From contig NZ_JOII01000001.1 in the NCBI RefSeq assembly GCF_000719955.1, positions 186,001 to 250,000 of the forward strand: a stretch of DNA of 64,000 nt, written 5' to 3'. Under the pieces are notes generated by a model. The model saw nothing but the letters and a program-made list of their open reading frames with translations. It did no database searches and was not told the origin of the DNA. Numbering within the stretch: the first letter of the stretch is position 1; the number at the start of each line of letters is the position of its first letter. Shown in pieces: positions 17,991 to 26,617 of the stretch. This DNA comes from Streptomyces albidoflavus. GTDB taxonomy: Bacteria; Actinomycetota; Actinomycetes; Streptomycetales; Streptomycetaceae. Position numbers and translations under genes: made by a program.

Positions 17991-18085
17991 CAGGTGACGG
18001 CGCACCGCGCACAGCACATCACCGCGTGCAGATCCGGACGGCGAGGGCGGGTTCGGGGCTCTCCACGTCGCGCGGCCGGGCCGCG

Positions 18086-18147
18086 CACGGCGAAGGCCGG
18101 GTTCCCCCGCGTCGATCTCGACGGTGGGGAACCCGGCCTTCGCCGTG
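18086..18147. terminator. Strong bidirectional terminator
   Basis: Perfect 22-bp arms (18086-18107 and 18126-18147) around an 18-nt centre that can extend the stem. It lies between the DIP1984/ncRNA unit and the convergent membrane-protein gene. The rest of 17991-18085 shows nothing recognisable. Confidence 0.8.
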
Positions 18148-18183
18148 TGTGCCGCGGCCCGCGTGGTGTCCGGTGGGCGGCGG

Positions 18184-18537
18184 TCAGGTCCAGACGGTGG
18201 CGATGAAGATGTTGAGGACGGTCAGGCCGCCGACGGCGGCGAAGACACCCTTGTCGACCTTCTCGTCGTCGCGTTTCACGTAGACCAGCGCGAGGATGAC
18301 TATGAGGACCAGCAGCTTGATGCCGATCTTCATGTGGTTGAGGGTGCCGCCGTCCATCTCCCGGAGACCGACCAGGATGATGCCGGTCACGAGCATGGTG
18401 AGGGCGCCGTGGAGCATGGCGGGGATGAAGCGGGCCGTGCCCGCACCGATCGCCTTCATCTGGGTGAGGAAGCCACCCAGCAGTGAGGCGATACCGATGA
18501 TGTGCAGGCCGACGAACACATTGATGAGGACGTCCAT
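18184..18537 (-). CDS. Small integral membrane protein, unknown function
   Basis: 117 residues with about four hydrophobic helices: VLINVFVGLHIIGIASLLGGF at the N-terminus, ALTMLVTGIILVGL near 45, IKLLVLIVILALVYV near 75 and AAVGGLTVLNIFIATVW at the end. Short loops carry few charges. The ATG at 18537 is preferred over a GTG three codons upstream. Similar small proteins are widespread in Streptomyces without a known role. Confidence 0.7.
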   Translation of the reverse strand: MDVLINVFVGLHIIGIASLLGGFLTQMKAIGAGTARFIPAMLHGALTMLVTGIILVGLREMDGGTLNHMKIGIKLLVLIVILALVYVKRDDEKVDKGVFAAVGGLTVLNIFIATVWT

Positions 18538-18584
18538 GGCCCGCACCCTAACGAGGGCCCTCGCGTCCCCTTCCCACCAGGGTC

Positions 18585-18815
18585 CTACCCGCCGAGGCGC
18601 CGGTGGTCCACCGGCAGCGGCCCGCGGCTGAGCACGGTGCGGATGGCGAAGGTGGAGCGCACGTCGCGGACGGGCCCGATGGCGAGGACCTCGTCGAGCA
18701 GCACCTGCTCGTAGGCGGCCAGGTCCGGTACGGCGATCTCCACCAGGAAGTCGGCCTCCCCGGAGACCACGTGGCAGGCGACGACCGCCGGGATCGCGGT
18801 GAGGGCGGCCTGCTG
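18585..18815 (-). pseudogene. Lrp/AsnC family regulator, C-terminal half only
   Basis: About 76 residues match the ligand-binding RAM half of Lrp/AsnC proteins (ALTAIPAVVACHVVSGEADF, then VPDLAAYEQVLLDEVL and RSTFAIRTVLSRGPLP). The open frame continues upstream, but that part is antisense to the permease remnant and has no helix-turn-helix. The DNA-binding half, start codon and intergenic region are missing. The break lies at about 18805-18825, where permease homology begins on the other strand. Lrp and permease genes are often divergent neighbours, so one deletion through both 5' ends explains the structure. Confidence 0.75.
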
Positions 18816-19791
18816 CTCCTCTCCGGCCTCATCGCCCTCGTCTTCACCCGCCTCGGTACGCGGGCAGGGTCGGCGACCGGCGTCGCCGGGTACACCGCGG
18901 CCGGGCTCGGCCCGCGCGCCGGACAGGCCGCCGCCTGGTGCTTCCTGGCGGGCGTGGTCACGGGCGCGCCGGTGGTCTGCCTCATCGGCGGCGCCTACGT
19001 GGCCGAGCTGCTCGGCGCCGGCGGGCGGGCGGCGTACGTGGCCGCGCTCTGCCTGCTGGTGCTGGTCCTGGCGGTCCGGCTGGGCGGGGTGCGGGCCGGG
19101 ACCGGGCTGCAGCTGGTCCTGGTCGCCGTGCTCGTCACCCTGGTGGTGGTCGCCGTCGCCGGTGCCGCTCCCGGGGCGCGCGCCGCGCACTGGACGCCGT
19201 TCGCCCCGGGCGGGCGGGCCGGTGCCGCTGGCCGGGCTGCTGCGGGTCGCGATCGGCGGGTACGGGCCCGTGCTCGCCGCCGCCGCCGCGGTCGCCCTGA
19301 CGCTGGCCGCCACCCACGCCTACCTGACGGGGGCCACCGCGCTGGCGACCGCCCTGGCCGGCGGCGCGGGCACCCGGCGCGGGACGGCCGGCGTCCTGGC
19401 CGCCGTCGCCGCCACCAGCGCGCTGCTGCTCGGGGCGGCCTGGGCGGGGCTGGTGACGACCGCTCAGCTCGTCACCGTACCCACCGCGCTCTTCCTCCTC
19501 GTCTACCTCGGGTGCCTGGCCGCCGCCGTACGCCTGCTGGCCGGAGCCGTGCGGCTCGCGGCGGGCGTGGCCTGCACGGTGGTGGCGCTGCTGCTGGCGG
19601 GCAGCGGGTGGGCCGCCCTGGTCGCGGCCGGTGTGGCGGTGGTCGCGGGGACGCGCGGCCGCCCGGCCCCCTCGGCCCGAGTTCGATCACGCGCCCCTGA
19701 GAGTCGGCACAACCCGGAAGCCGGGCGGTCCGAACCGGTCGATCCCGGCCCCGCTTCGGATGTTTGCGGACAATCCGTCACCGGGCCGTGA
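18810..19791 (+). pseudogene. Amino-acid (APC) permease, N-terminally truncated and frameshifted
   Basis: From about 18810 the + strand encodes hydrophobic permease-like sequence (LLLLSGLIALVF, then AGYTAAGLGPRAG, FLAGVVTGAPVVCLIGG and LLVLVLAVRLGG). At the GC-rich run 19207-19222 (CGGGCGGGCGGGCC) the homology moves to another frame and continues (PLAGLLRVAIGGYG, ALTLAATHAYLTGATAL, LVYLGCLAAAVRLL) to the stop at 19791. The first helix or two and any start codon are absent. Both lesions make it non-functional unless the indel is a sequencing error. Confidence 0.7.
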
Positions 19792-19949
19792 CATCCGGGC
19801 TTAGCTCCTCCCTGGCGCAACCGGCAGTCGGCATAGTCCACAGGCACCGGCCGCGCCACCGAGACGACCCCGGCGGCACCCGCTCCCCCTGTGCGGGCTC
19901 CGCCCGGGCCCGGCTCACCCCCCGACCCCGACCGGAAGGACGCGCGGCT

Positions 19950-21053
19950 GTGGCCTCGCACCGGAAGCCTCGATTCCGCAAGCTGGCGGTGAACCTCCCC
20001 GCCCCCGGGCGCCTCACTCCGGGAGCCTCCCTGCGTACCGCCACCGCCACCGCGCTGGCCCTCGCCGGGGCGGCCGGGTCGGTGGTCGCCGGGGCGCCGG
20101 TGGCGCAGGCCGCGCCCGGGCCGACGACCGCGCAGGTCAAGGCCAAGGTGGACCGGCTGCACCGGGAGGCGGAGATCGCCACCGAGAAGTACAACGGGGC
20201 CAAGGAGAAGGCCGACAAGGCCGAACAGCGCCTCGACCGGCTCCAGGACGAGGCCGCCCGGCGCACCGCCCAGCTCAACCAGGCCCGTACCGCGCTCGGC
20301 GCCACCGCCGCCGCGCAGTACCGCGCGGGCGCCGTCGACCCGGCCGTCGAGCTCTTCCTCACCTCGGACCCCGACGGCTACCTCGACCGGGCCGCCCGCG
20401 CCGACCGCGCCGCCGGACGCCAGTCCGCCCAGATCGCCGGGGTGCGCCAGAAGATGCGCGCCGTCGACCAGTTGCGCACCGAGGCCGACACCGTCCTCGC
20501 CGGGCTGGAGAAGCGCCGCGGCGAACTGCGCACCCACAAGAAGACGGTCACCGGCAAGCTGGCGGAGTCCCGCGCCCTGCTCGCCCGCCTCACCGCCGCC
20601 GAACGCGCCGAGGTCACCGGCGAGACGCCGCGCGCCTCCCGCGACCAGGCCCGGCCCGCCGCCGCGTCGGCCGCCCCCGCCGCCGGCGCGGTCAAGGCCC
20701 CCAACTCCCGCGCGGCGCAAGCCATCGCCTTCGCCCACACCGCCATCGGCAAGCCCTACGTCTGGGGCGCCACCGGCCCCAACGCCTTCGACTGCTCCGG
20801 CCTCACCCAGGCCGCCTGGCGCGCCGCCGGCGTCTCCCTCCCCCGCACCACCTACACCCAGATCAACGCCGGCCAACGCGTCTCCCGCTCCCAGCTCGCC
20901 CCCGGCGACCTGGTCTTCTTCTACTCCTCCATCAGCCACGTCGGCCTGTACATCGGCAACGGCCAGATGATCCACGCCCCGAACCCGAACGCCCCCGTCC
21001 GCGTCGCCCCGATCAGCGAGATGCCGTTCGCGGGGGCGACGCGGGTGGGGTGA
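19950..21053 (+). CDS. Secreted NlpC/P60 peptidoglycan hydrolase (second paralogue)
   Basis: 367 residues with the same plan as the protein at 16112. It has a basic start (MASHRKPRFRK), a signal core with AQA near residue 52, a coiled coil to about 225, a short Ala/Pro linker and a C-terminal NlpC/P60 domain. The catalytic Cys is in NAFDCSGLTQAAW and the His in SISHVGLYIGNG, with conserved MIHAPNPNAPV. The GTG at 19950 has GGAAGGA about 9 nt upstream. Its 158-nt leader lacks the c-di-AMP riboswitch core, so the two paralogues are probably regulated differently. Confidence 0.85.
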   Translation: MASHRKPRFRKLAVNLPAPGRLTPGASLRTATATALALAGAAGSVVAGAPVAQAAPGPTTAQVKAKVDRLHREAEIATEKYNGAKEKADKAEQRLDRLQDEAARRTAQLNQARTALGATAAAQYRAGAVDPAVELFLTSDPDGYLDRAARADRAAGRQSAQIAGVRQKMRAVDQLRTEADTVLAGLEKRRGELRTHKKTVTGKLAESRALLARLTAAERAEVTGETPRASRDQARPAAASAAPAAGAVKAPNSRAAQAIAFAHTAIGKPYVWGATGPNAFDCSGLTQAAWRAAGVSLPRTTYTQINAGQRVSRSQLAPGDLVFFYSSISHVGLYIGNGQMIHAPNPNAPVRVAPISEMPFAGATRVG

Positions 21054-21062
21054 GGGAGCCCC

Positions 21063-21389
21063 TCAGGCGTGGCTCGTCCGTCCGTGTCCGCGGGGGCGGC
21101 CGGTCGCCCAGCGGTAGGCCGCGCCCAGGGCGAGGGCCTGGACCAGGGCGCCGACGGCCACTCCGACGAGGGGGAGCGGGCCGGGCAGGGAGGCGAAGAG
21201 GAAGGAGGTCGGGGCGGTGACGAAGAAGCCCCAGACGCCGGCCATGCTGGCGTCGGCATGGGTGACGAGCAGGGTGTCCACGGCGATCCAGGCCCAGACG
21301 GCGGCCACGACGGCCAGGTAGCCGAGGGCTGCCGGGTTGAGCAGGGAACGGCGGAAGGTCGTACCGGCGGAGCGCTGTGCGGCAGCCAT
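21063..21389 (-). CDS. SCO4225-type small membrane protein
   Basis: 108 residues with three hydrophobic helices: LGYLAVVAAVWAWIAVDTLLV near 25-45, MAGVWGFFVTAPTSFLFASLPG near 50-70 and LVGVAVGALVQALALGAAY near 75-95. A basic tail follows. It resembles a conserved Streptomyces membrane family of unknown function. It converges with the NlpC/P60 gene, with 9 nt between stops. Confidence 0.7.
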   Translation of the reverse strand: MAAAQRSAGTTFRRSLLNPAALGYLAVVAAVWAWIAVDTLLVTHADASMAGVWGFFVTAPTSFLFASLPGPLPLVGVAVGALVQALALGAAYRWATGRPRGHGRTSHA

Positions 21390-21493
21390 CTGAGTGCCTC
21401 CTGAGAATCGTGGCGGTCGCTGTCGTGTTCCACGTTCTCAAGGCCGGGGCTCGGCGGCCTGAGTAGCCGTACTCACCGGCTCGTACGTACGTG

Positions 21494-22456
21494 TCAGCGG
21501 TACGTGTAGGTGTTCAGGGCGTCGACGGCGGCCATCGGGTTCCCGTCGCCGTACTGGTCGACGGCGAGGAAGTTGGGCTTCTTGGCGGCGGCCGGGAGGC
21601 AGTGGTTCTCGGCGCGGTCCTGGAGTTTGGTGTTGTCGTTGCGGTACGTCGGGTACATGGGGACGTCGCGGAAGTGGTTCATGACGAAGAGGCGGCGGAA
21701 GCCGGGTTCCTCGCGGGTGAGCGGGACGTCGTCCCAGCGGCTGTAGCAGGACCAGTCGGCGTCGCCGATGCCGCCGCCCATGGACCAGTAGTTCTCCACC
21801 GTCCAGTCCTTCTGGGCCATGAAGCCGAGGCGGTTCTTGCCGTGGTCGCGGCTGGAGGCGGCGGTGTCGTCGGTGAAGAGGAGGAGCCGGTGGCCCGACT
21901 CGCGCAGGGAGCTGACCGTGGGCCAGCCGTTCTCGCGCACCCCGGCGGCGTCGGGCCGGAAGACCTTGGCGCCGAGGCGGCCGTCGGGGGCGAGGAGGGC
22001 GCCGAGTTCCGCGCCGAGCTGGTCGGCGGTGGTGTAGTCCTCCAGGAAGACGGTGACCACGGCCTCCCGGTCCCGGTCGAGGAAGTCGGCGATCGCGGTG
22101 AAGACGGTGGCCGCGTCGGCGTTGGAGCCGCAGGGGTTGAGGACCGGGATGGCGTGGCACATCCGCACCCGGCCGTTCGCGTGATGCGCGTCCAGCATCA
22201 AGGCCCGTACTCCGTCGTCCAGTTGGCGGGCGACGCGGTGCGGCTGGTTGGGGGCGGCGAGGGACGAGCGGCCCTGGTCCTCGGTGTTGTGCATGGCGTT
22301 GTGGGCGGTGAGGAAGGTCAGGTCGGCGAGGGTGGGGTTCGCCGGCATGGGTTCGCGCCCGGCCGCGGACGCCTGGCCGGTGAGCCCGGTGAGCGCCAGA
22401 GCGAGGGCGGCGGCGGCCACCGCGCACCGGCCCGTGAACGTACGACATGCCCGCAC
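21494..22456 (-). CDS. Secreted phosphatidylinositol-specific phospholipase C-like protein
   Basis: 320 residues. The signal peptide core is VAAAALALALTGLTGQASA. A PI-PLC X-type TIM barrel follows, with first catalytic-type His in FLTAHNAMHNTED near 45 and DAHHANGRVRMCHAIP near 85 carrying the second. DREAVVTVFLED and HRLLLFTDD are typical barrel strands. It may cleave phosphatidylinositol or glycosyl-PI outside the cell. The GTG at 22456 has AGGGGA 8 nt upstream; an ATG at 22576 would add 40 non-hydrophobic residues. Confidence 0.8.
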   Translation of the reverse strand: MRACRTFTGRCAVAAAALALALTGLTGQASAAGREPMPANPTLADLTFLTAHNAMHNTEDQGRSSLAAPNQPHRVARQLDDGVRALMLDAHHANGRVRMCHAIPVLNPCGSNADAATVFTAIADFLDRDREAVVTVFLEDYTTADQLGAELGALLAPDGRLGAKVFRPDAAGVRENGWPTVSSLRESGHRLLLFTDDTAASSRDHGKNRLGFMAQKDWTVENYWSMGGGIGDADWSCYSRWDDVPLTREEPGFRRLFVMNHFRDVPMYPTYRNDNTKLQDRAENHCLPAAAKKPNFLAVDQYGDGNPMAAVDALNTYTYR

Positions 22457-22549
22457 CGCTGTTCCCCTCTCCGCCCAACTGATGGCGCTCATACGCCCGT
22501 TGGGAGGGTGGCACAGATCAGGGCGGCGGGCCAGGGTGCGGCCGGCGCC

Positions 22550-22555
22550 TACACT
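22550..22555 (+). promoter_or_regulatory. -10 element of a leaderless VOC gene
   Basis: TACACT lies 7 nt before the ATG at 22563, so transcription should start at the start codon. No Shine-Dalgarno sequence is present. Confidence 0.55.
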
Positions 22556-22562
22556 GCCCGCC

Positions 22563-22946
22563 ATGGCATGCCGCATCAGTGAGCTGGTCCTGGACGTCGC
22601 CGACGCCGAAGGGCTCGCCGTCTTCTGGAGCGCGGTGCTGGGCTACGTCGAGGTCGGCCGGGAGGACGACGGCAGCATCGAGATCAGGCCCGCGGAGACC
22701 GGCTTCGGCGGACCGCGGCCCACCCTCGTCCTCAGCCCGAGCACCGACTCGCGCCCGAGGCGGCTCCGCCTCCACCTCGACGTCAGCCCGACCGACCGCG
22801 ACCAGGACGCCGAGCGGGAACGCCTGCTCGCCCTCGGCGCCCGGCCCGCGGAGGTCGGCCAGAGCGGCGAGGAGAGCTGGCACGTGCTGGCCGACCCCGA
22901 GGGCAACGAGTTCTGCCTGCTGCGAAGGCGCGTACGCCCCGTCTGA
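22563..22946 (+). CDS. VOC (glyoxalase/bleomycin-resistance fold) family protein
   Basis: 127 residues with two beta-alpha-beta-beta-beta halves. The first opens with ISELVLDVADAEGLAVFWSAVLG; the second carries RLHLDVSP and ends with WHVLADPEGNEFCLL, the usual metal-ligand positions. Substrate unknown; family members include dioxygenases, lyases and drug-binding proteins. It is probably leaderless. The amidohydrolase gene follows 61 nt later with its own -10 box. Confidence 0.8.
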   Translation: MACRISELVLDVADAEGLAVFWSAVLGYVEVGREDDGSIEIRPAETGFGGPRPTLVLSPSTDSRPRRLRLHLDVSPTDRDQDAERERLLALGARPAEVGQSGEESWHVLADPEGNEFCLLRRRVRPV

Positions 22947-22995
22947 CCGGCCCGGTCCCGCCCCGGCTCCGGGTGCGGGCCACCCGGGCCGCGCC

Positions 22996-23001
22996 TAGCC
23001 T
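22996..23001 (+). promoter_or_regulatory. -10 element of the leaderless amidohydrolase gene
   Basis: TAGCCT ends 6 nt before the ATG at 23008, and no ribosome-binding site is visible. Confidence 0.5.
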
Positions 23002-23007
23002 GGCGTC

Positions 23008-24249
23008 ATGGCCGCGATGCTGATCAGCGGGGCGTCCGTCTGGGACGGGCTCGCCGACGCCCCGGCGGGAGTACTGGACGTCTGGGTCGAGGACGGCCGG
23101 GTCCGGGCGGTCGGCGCGGGGCTGACCCCGCCGCCGGGCACGGAACGGATCGACCTGACCGGGCACACCCTCACGCCGGGGTTCATGGACTGCCACACCC
23201 ATGTCGCCATCGACCCCGACCTCACCCGCTCCCTGCTCAGCTCCTCGGCGGCGGCAGCGCTGCGCGCCGTCCCGGTGCTGCGGACCCTGCTCGACCACGG
23301 CTTCACCACCATCCGCGACCTGACCTGCGCCGACGTCGCCTACACCACGCCGGCTCTGCGGGACGCGGTGGCGGCGGGGCTGGTCGTGGGGCCGCGGATG
23401 CTGGTCGCCCCGCACCTGATCTCGGCGCGCGGCGGCCACGGCGACTTCAGCGGCGCCCTCGACGACCAGCGGCAGGGCCACGACCGGGTGCTGGAGATGG
23501 CCGCGGCCGACGGCCCCGACGAGATCCGCACCCGGGTACGCCAGGAGATCCGGGCCGGTGCCGACTGGATCAAGTTCGCGGCCTCGGGCGGGTTCAGCTC
23601 CCCCTCGGACGACCCCAGCCGGCCGACGTACAGCCAGGAGGAGATGGACACCCTGGTGGCCACCGCCGCCGACCTCGGTGTCCCGGCGACCCCGCACGTC
23701 TACAGCGACGAGGGCGTCCGGCGCGCGGTGCGGGCCGGGGTCCGCAGCGTCGAGCACGGCAACCTCGCCTCGGCCGCGACCCTGGCGATGATCGAGGAGG
23801 CCGGGGTCTTCCTCGTACCGACGCTGTACACGATCCTCGCCGACGCGCGGCGGGTGGACGACGACGCCTACTGGGCCACCAGGCCGCCGTACAAGCGGCG
23901 CAAGTTCCGGGAGTTCCACGACGCGCTGGTGGGGGCCGCCGAGCACCTGGCCGCCAGCGAGGTGAAGATCGCTTTCGGGACGGACGCGGGGATGTTCCCG
24001 CACGCGGAGAACTGGCGGGAGTTCCCGGCGCTGGTCTCCGCCGGAATCTCGCCGCTGCGCGCGCTGAAGGCGGCCACCAGCGTCGCCGCCGAACTGCTCC
24101 AGCTCGACGATCTCGGGGTGATCGCCGAGGGGCGGACCGCCGACCTGGTCGCCATGCCCGGCGATCCGTTCACCGACATCGAGGTGACGGGGCGGGTCGA
24201 CTTCGTCATGAAGGGCGGGGTGGTCCACCGCCGCCCGGACATCACCTAG
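23008..24249 (+). CDS. Amidohydrolase family metal-dependent hydrolase
   Basis: 413 residues. The metal site is complete: HxH in MDCHTHVAID near 55, the carbamylated-type Lys in DWIKFAASGGF near 190, His in TPHVYSDEG near 230 and SVEHGNLA near 250, and Asp in IAFGTDAGMFP near 330. It resembles prolidase/imidazolonepropionase-like members; the substrate cannot be told from sequence. Its stop codon overlaps that of the convergent methyltransferase by 4 bp. Confidence 0.85.
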   Translation: MAAMLISGASVWDGLADAPAGVLDVWVEDGRVRAVGAGLTPPPGTERIDLTGHTLTPGFMDCHTHVAIDPDLTRSLLSSSAAAALRAVPVLRTLLDHGFTTIRDLTCADVAYTTPALRDAVAAGLVVGPRMLVAPHLISARGGHGDFSGALDDQRQGHDRVLEMAAADGPDEIRTRVRQEIRAGADWIKFAASGGFSSPSDDPSRPTYSQEEMDTLVATAADLGVPATPHVYSDEGVRRAVRAGVRSVEHGNLASAATLAMIEEAGVFLVPTLYTILADARRVDDDAYWATRPPYKRRKFREFHDALVGAAEHLAASEVKIAFGTDAGMFPHAENWREFPALVSAGISPLRALKAATSVAAELLQLDDLGVIAEGRTADLVAMPGDPFTDIEVTGRVDFVMKGGVVHRRPDIT

Positions 24250-25100
24250 ACCGTCGGCTGGCCCGCGACCTCATCGGGGCCGGCGGAGCCGTCCCGGCCG
24301 GCGGCGGGCCCCGGGCGGGGTGCGCGGGGGCGGACGCGGAGCTTGGACTGGCCGTGCGGCAGGGCCTCCCAGTCGTCCATGAACTCGGCGGTGAAGCCGT
24401 GTTTCTCCGCCAGGGCCACCAGGGTCTCGGTGCGGTAGTAGAAGTCCTCCCGCAGGACGTGGTGCTCCTCGCGTTCGGTGCGGTCGAAGGTGAAGTCGAA
24501 CCAGCCGTCGGGCCGCAGCACCCGGCCGACGTGGGCCAGGCACTCCTCGATGACCTCGATCGGGGAGTGCGAGAAGACGCTGTGCGCGTGGACGACGCGG
24601 AAGTGCGCCTCGGGCAGGAAGGCGAGGGTCAGGTCGCGTACCGGGGTGAGCCGGGGCAGCTTCTCCTGGAGGCGCCGGCGGACCAGGGTCTCCTGGGCGG
24701 CGAAGAGGATGTCCGGGGAGATGTCGAGGCCGTAGTAGTGGCCGGGGTCGAGGTACTCGATGAAGCGCCAGCCGCCGCGCAGGTTGCCGCAGCCGATCTC
24801 CAGCAGGTGGTCCCCGGGCCGCAGGCCGTGGCCGGTGAGGTAGTCGAACTGGAGGGCGCCGAGGGCGAGCCAACGCTCGTGGGACTTGCTGCCGACCGCG
24901 GCCTCGGGGCCGGCCGCCGTGTCGTGGCGCATGACGGCCCGGTAGTAGTCGACGTGGCCGGGGTGGCGCAGCCGCAGCCAGGCGTCCCGGCCCGCGCGGG
25001 CGAGGAAACGGGGCACCCGCTCCGGGTACCGCGCGGCGTAGCGGACGCGGTGGGCGAGGGTTCTGCGGTTGGCGGTCAGGTTCTTCCCCGGCACGGGCAC
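24246..25100 (-). CDS. Class I SAM-dependent methyltransferase
   Basis: 284 residues. Motif I is HLLEIGCGNLRGGWRFIEYL near 100, followed by YYGLDISPDILFAAQ, FRVVHAHSVFSHSP (motif IV region) and HVGRVLRPDGWFDFTF. The first 80 residues are Arg-rich and not part of the catalytic fold. No substrate clue is visible. Start at 25100. Confidence 0.75.
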   Translation of the reverse strand: MPVPGKNLTANRRTLAHRVRYAARYPERVPRFLARAGRDAWLRLRHPGHVDYYRAVMRHDTAAGPEAAVGSKSHERWLALGALQFDYLTGHGLRPGDHLLEIGCGNLRGGWRFIEYLDPGHYYGLDISPDILFAAQETLVRRRLQEKLPRLTPVRDLTLAFLPEAHFRVVHAHSVFSHSPIEVIEECLAHVGRVLRPDGWFDFTFDRTEREEHHVLREDFYYRTETLVALAEKHGFTAEFMDDWEALPHGQSKLRVRPRAPRPGPAAGRDGSAGPDEVAGQPTV

Positions 25101-25238
25101 TCCCCGGAAGTCGCGGCACGCGGTCAGGAAATATCACCGCAGGCGGCAGAGCCTAATGACCGGAACATCCCTTTTCGCGGCGGAGGGCGGCGGGTGTGCG
25201 CCAGCCGGGTCAGCCGTCGCCCGATTGCCCCGCCCCTC

Positions 25239-25262
25239 ATTCTCTGACTAAGGTCAGAGAAT
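25239..25262 (+). promoter_or_regulatory. Perfect palindrome covering the -10 box and start codon of the MarR-GNAT gene
   Basis: ATTCTCTGAC (25239-25248), spacer TAAG, and GTCAGAGAAT (25253-25262) are perfect 10-bp inverted arms. The -10 candidate TAAGGT (25249-25254) lies in the centre and the right arm includes the A and T of the ATG at 25261, 6 nt after the -10. A MarR dimer bound here would block polymerase and initiation, so autorepression is predicted. Confidence 0.7.
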
Positions 25263-26160
25263 GACGAAGGAGCAGGTGGAACAGGTACGACGGTTCAGCA
25301 GGACGACCGCCGAACGGATCGGAGTGCTCCACGAGCACCACCTGGGCGGCACCCGCCCCTACGGCCAGGCACGGCTGCTCTGGCAGCTCGGCGACGACGG
25401 CGGCCCGCACGACGTCCGGACGGTACGGGACCGGCTCGGCCTGGACTCCGGTTACCTGAGCCGGCTCCTGCGGGCGCTGGAGGGCGACGGCCTGGTCGCC
25501 CTCGCGCCCCACCCGGACGACCGGCGGGTGCGCACCGTACGGCTGACCGAGGCCGGACGGCGGGAGCGGGCCCGGCTCGACGAGCGCAGCGACGCCCACG
25601 CCGCCGCCCTCCTCGCTCCGCTGAGCCCGGACCGGCGCACCGAGCTGACCGACGCGATGGCGAAGGTCGAGCGCCTGCTCACCGCCGCGACGGTCACCCT
25701 GGACCCGCTCGACCCGGACCACCCGGACGCCGCCTACTGCCTGCGCGCGTACGCCGCCGAGCTGGCGGAACTCTTCGCGGAGGGCTTCGACCTGGCGGCC
25801 AGCCTGCTGCCCGACCCGGAGGCGCTGCGCGCCCCGCGCGGCCTCTTCCTCGTCGCCCGGCTGCACGGCGAGCCGGTGGGCTGCGGCGGGCTCAAGCTGC
25901 CGCCGGGCGCCCCGGCCGAGATCAAGCGGCTCTGGGTGCGCCCGAGCGCACGCGGCCTGGGCCTCGCCCGGCGCCTCCTGGCGGAGCTGGAGGAACGCGC
26001 CGCCCGCCACGGCGCCGGGGCGGTCCGGCTCGACACCCACCGGGCCCTGACGGCGGCGACCCGCCTCTACCGGGAGAGCGGCTACACCGAGGTCCCGGCC
26101 TTCAACGACGAGCCGTACGCCCACCACTGGTTCGAGAAGCGGACGGGTGACATGGCCTAG
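25261..26160 (+). CDS. MarR-type regulator fused to a GNAT acetyltransferase
   Basis: 299 residues. Residues 1-140 form a MarR winged helix (VRDRLGLDSGYLSRLLRALE recognition region, then the wing LAPHPDDRRVRTVRLTEAG). Residues 150-299 form a GNAT domain with acetyl-CoA motif VRPSARGLGLARRLLAELEE and LDTHRALTAATRLYRESGY. Such fusions link transcription control to acetylation of a small molecule or protein. Probably leaderless and self-regulated through the palindrome over its start codon. Confidence 0.85.
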   Translation: MTKEQVEQVRRFSRTTAERIGVLHEHHLGGTRPYGQARLLWQLGDDGGPHDVRTVRDRLGLDSGYLSRLLRALEGDGLVALAPHPDDRRVRTVRLTEAGRRERARLDERSDAHAAALLAPLSPDRRTELTDAMAKVERLLTAATVTLDPLDPDHPDAAYCLRAYAAELAELFAEGFDLAASLLPDPEALRAPRGLFLVARLHGEPVGCGGLKLPPGAPAEIKRLWVRPSARGLGLARRLLAELEERAARHGAGAVRLDTHRALTAATRLYRESGYTEVPAFNDEPYAHHWFEKRTGDMA

Positions 26161-26271
26161 AGGTGTTGCCCGCCCTCGTACATGGGTCGGCGCGCCCTGG
26201 GCATGAGTCCCCGGTACGACACACGTGTAGAAGCGGCTGCTGGGCAGACCGGGAAAGCAAAGGACACGCTC

Positions 26272-26535
26272 ATGGGCATCATCGCCTGGATTCTGATCGG
26301 CCTCATCGCCGGTGCCATCGCCAAGGCACTGACCCCCGGCAAGGACCCCGGGGGCTGCCTGGTCACGATGGTCATCGGCATCGTGGGTGGTCTGCTGGGC
26401 GGCTGGCTCGGCAAGGTCATCTTCGGTGTCCACTCGATCAACGGGTTCTTCCACCTGTCGACCTGGATCGCCGCCATCGCCGGTTCGGTGATCGTGCTGC
26501 TGCTCTACCGCCTGCTCACGGGGAACCGGCGCTGA
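26272..26535 (+). CDS. GlsB/YeaQ/YmgE family stress-associated membrane protein
   Basis: 87 residues, almost entirely three hydrophobic helices with Gly-zipper pattern (IIAWILIGLIAGAIAKAL, VTMVIGIVGGLLGGWLGKVIF, IAAIAGSVIVLLLYRLL). A typical transglycosylase-associated/YeaQ family member. AAAGGA lies 7 nt before the ATG at 26272. Confidence 0.8.
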   Translation: MGIIAWILIGLIAGAIAKALTPGKDPGGCLVTMVIGIVGGLLGGWLGKVIFGVHSINGFFHLSTWIAAIAGSVIVLLLYRLLTGNRR

Positions 26536-26558
26536 CGCGCCCCTTCCGGTACGGCGAC

Positions 26559-26595
26559 GGGCGGCCACGAGGACGATCCTCGTGGCCGCCCTTTC
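26559..26595. terminator. Intrinsic terminator between convergent genes
   Basis: Perfect 15-bp arms (26559-26573, 26577-26591) with a 3-nt loop, followed by TTTCC. Confidence 0.8.
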
Positions 26596-26617
26596 CGTGC
26601 GCGGGGACCGGCGAGGG

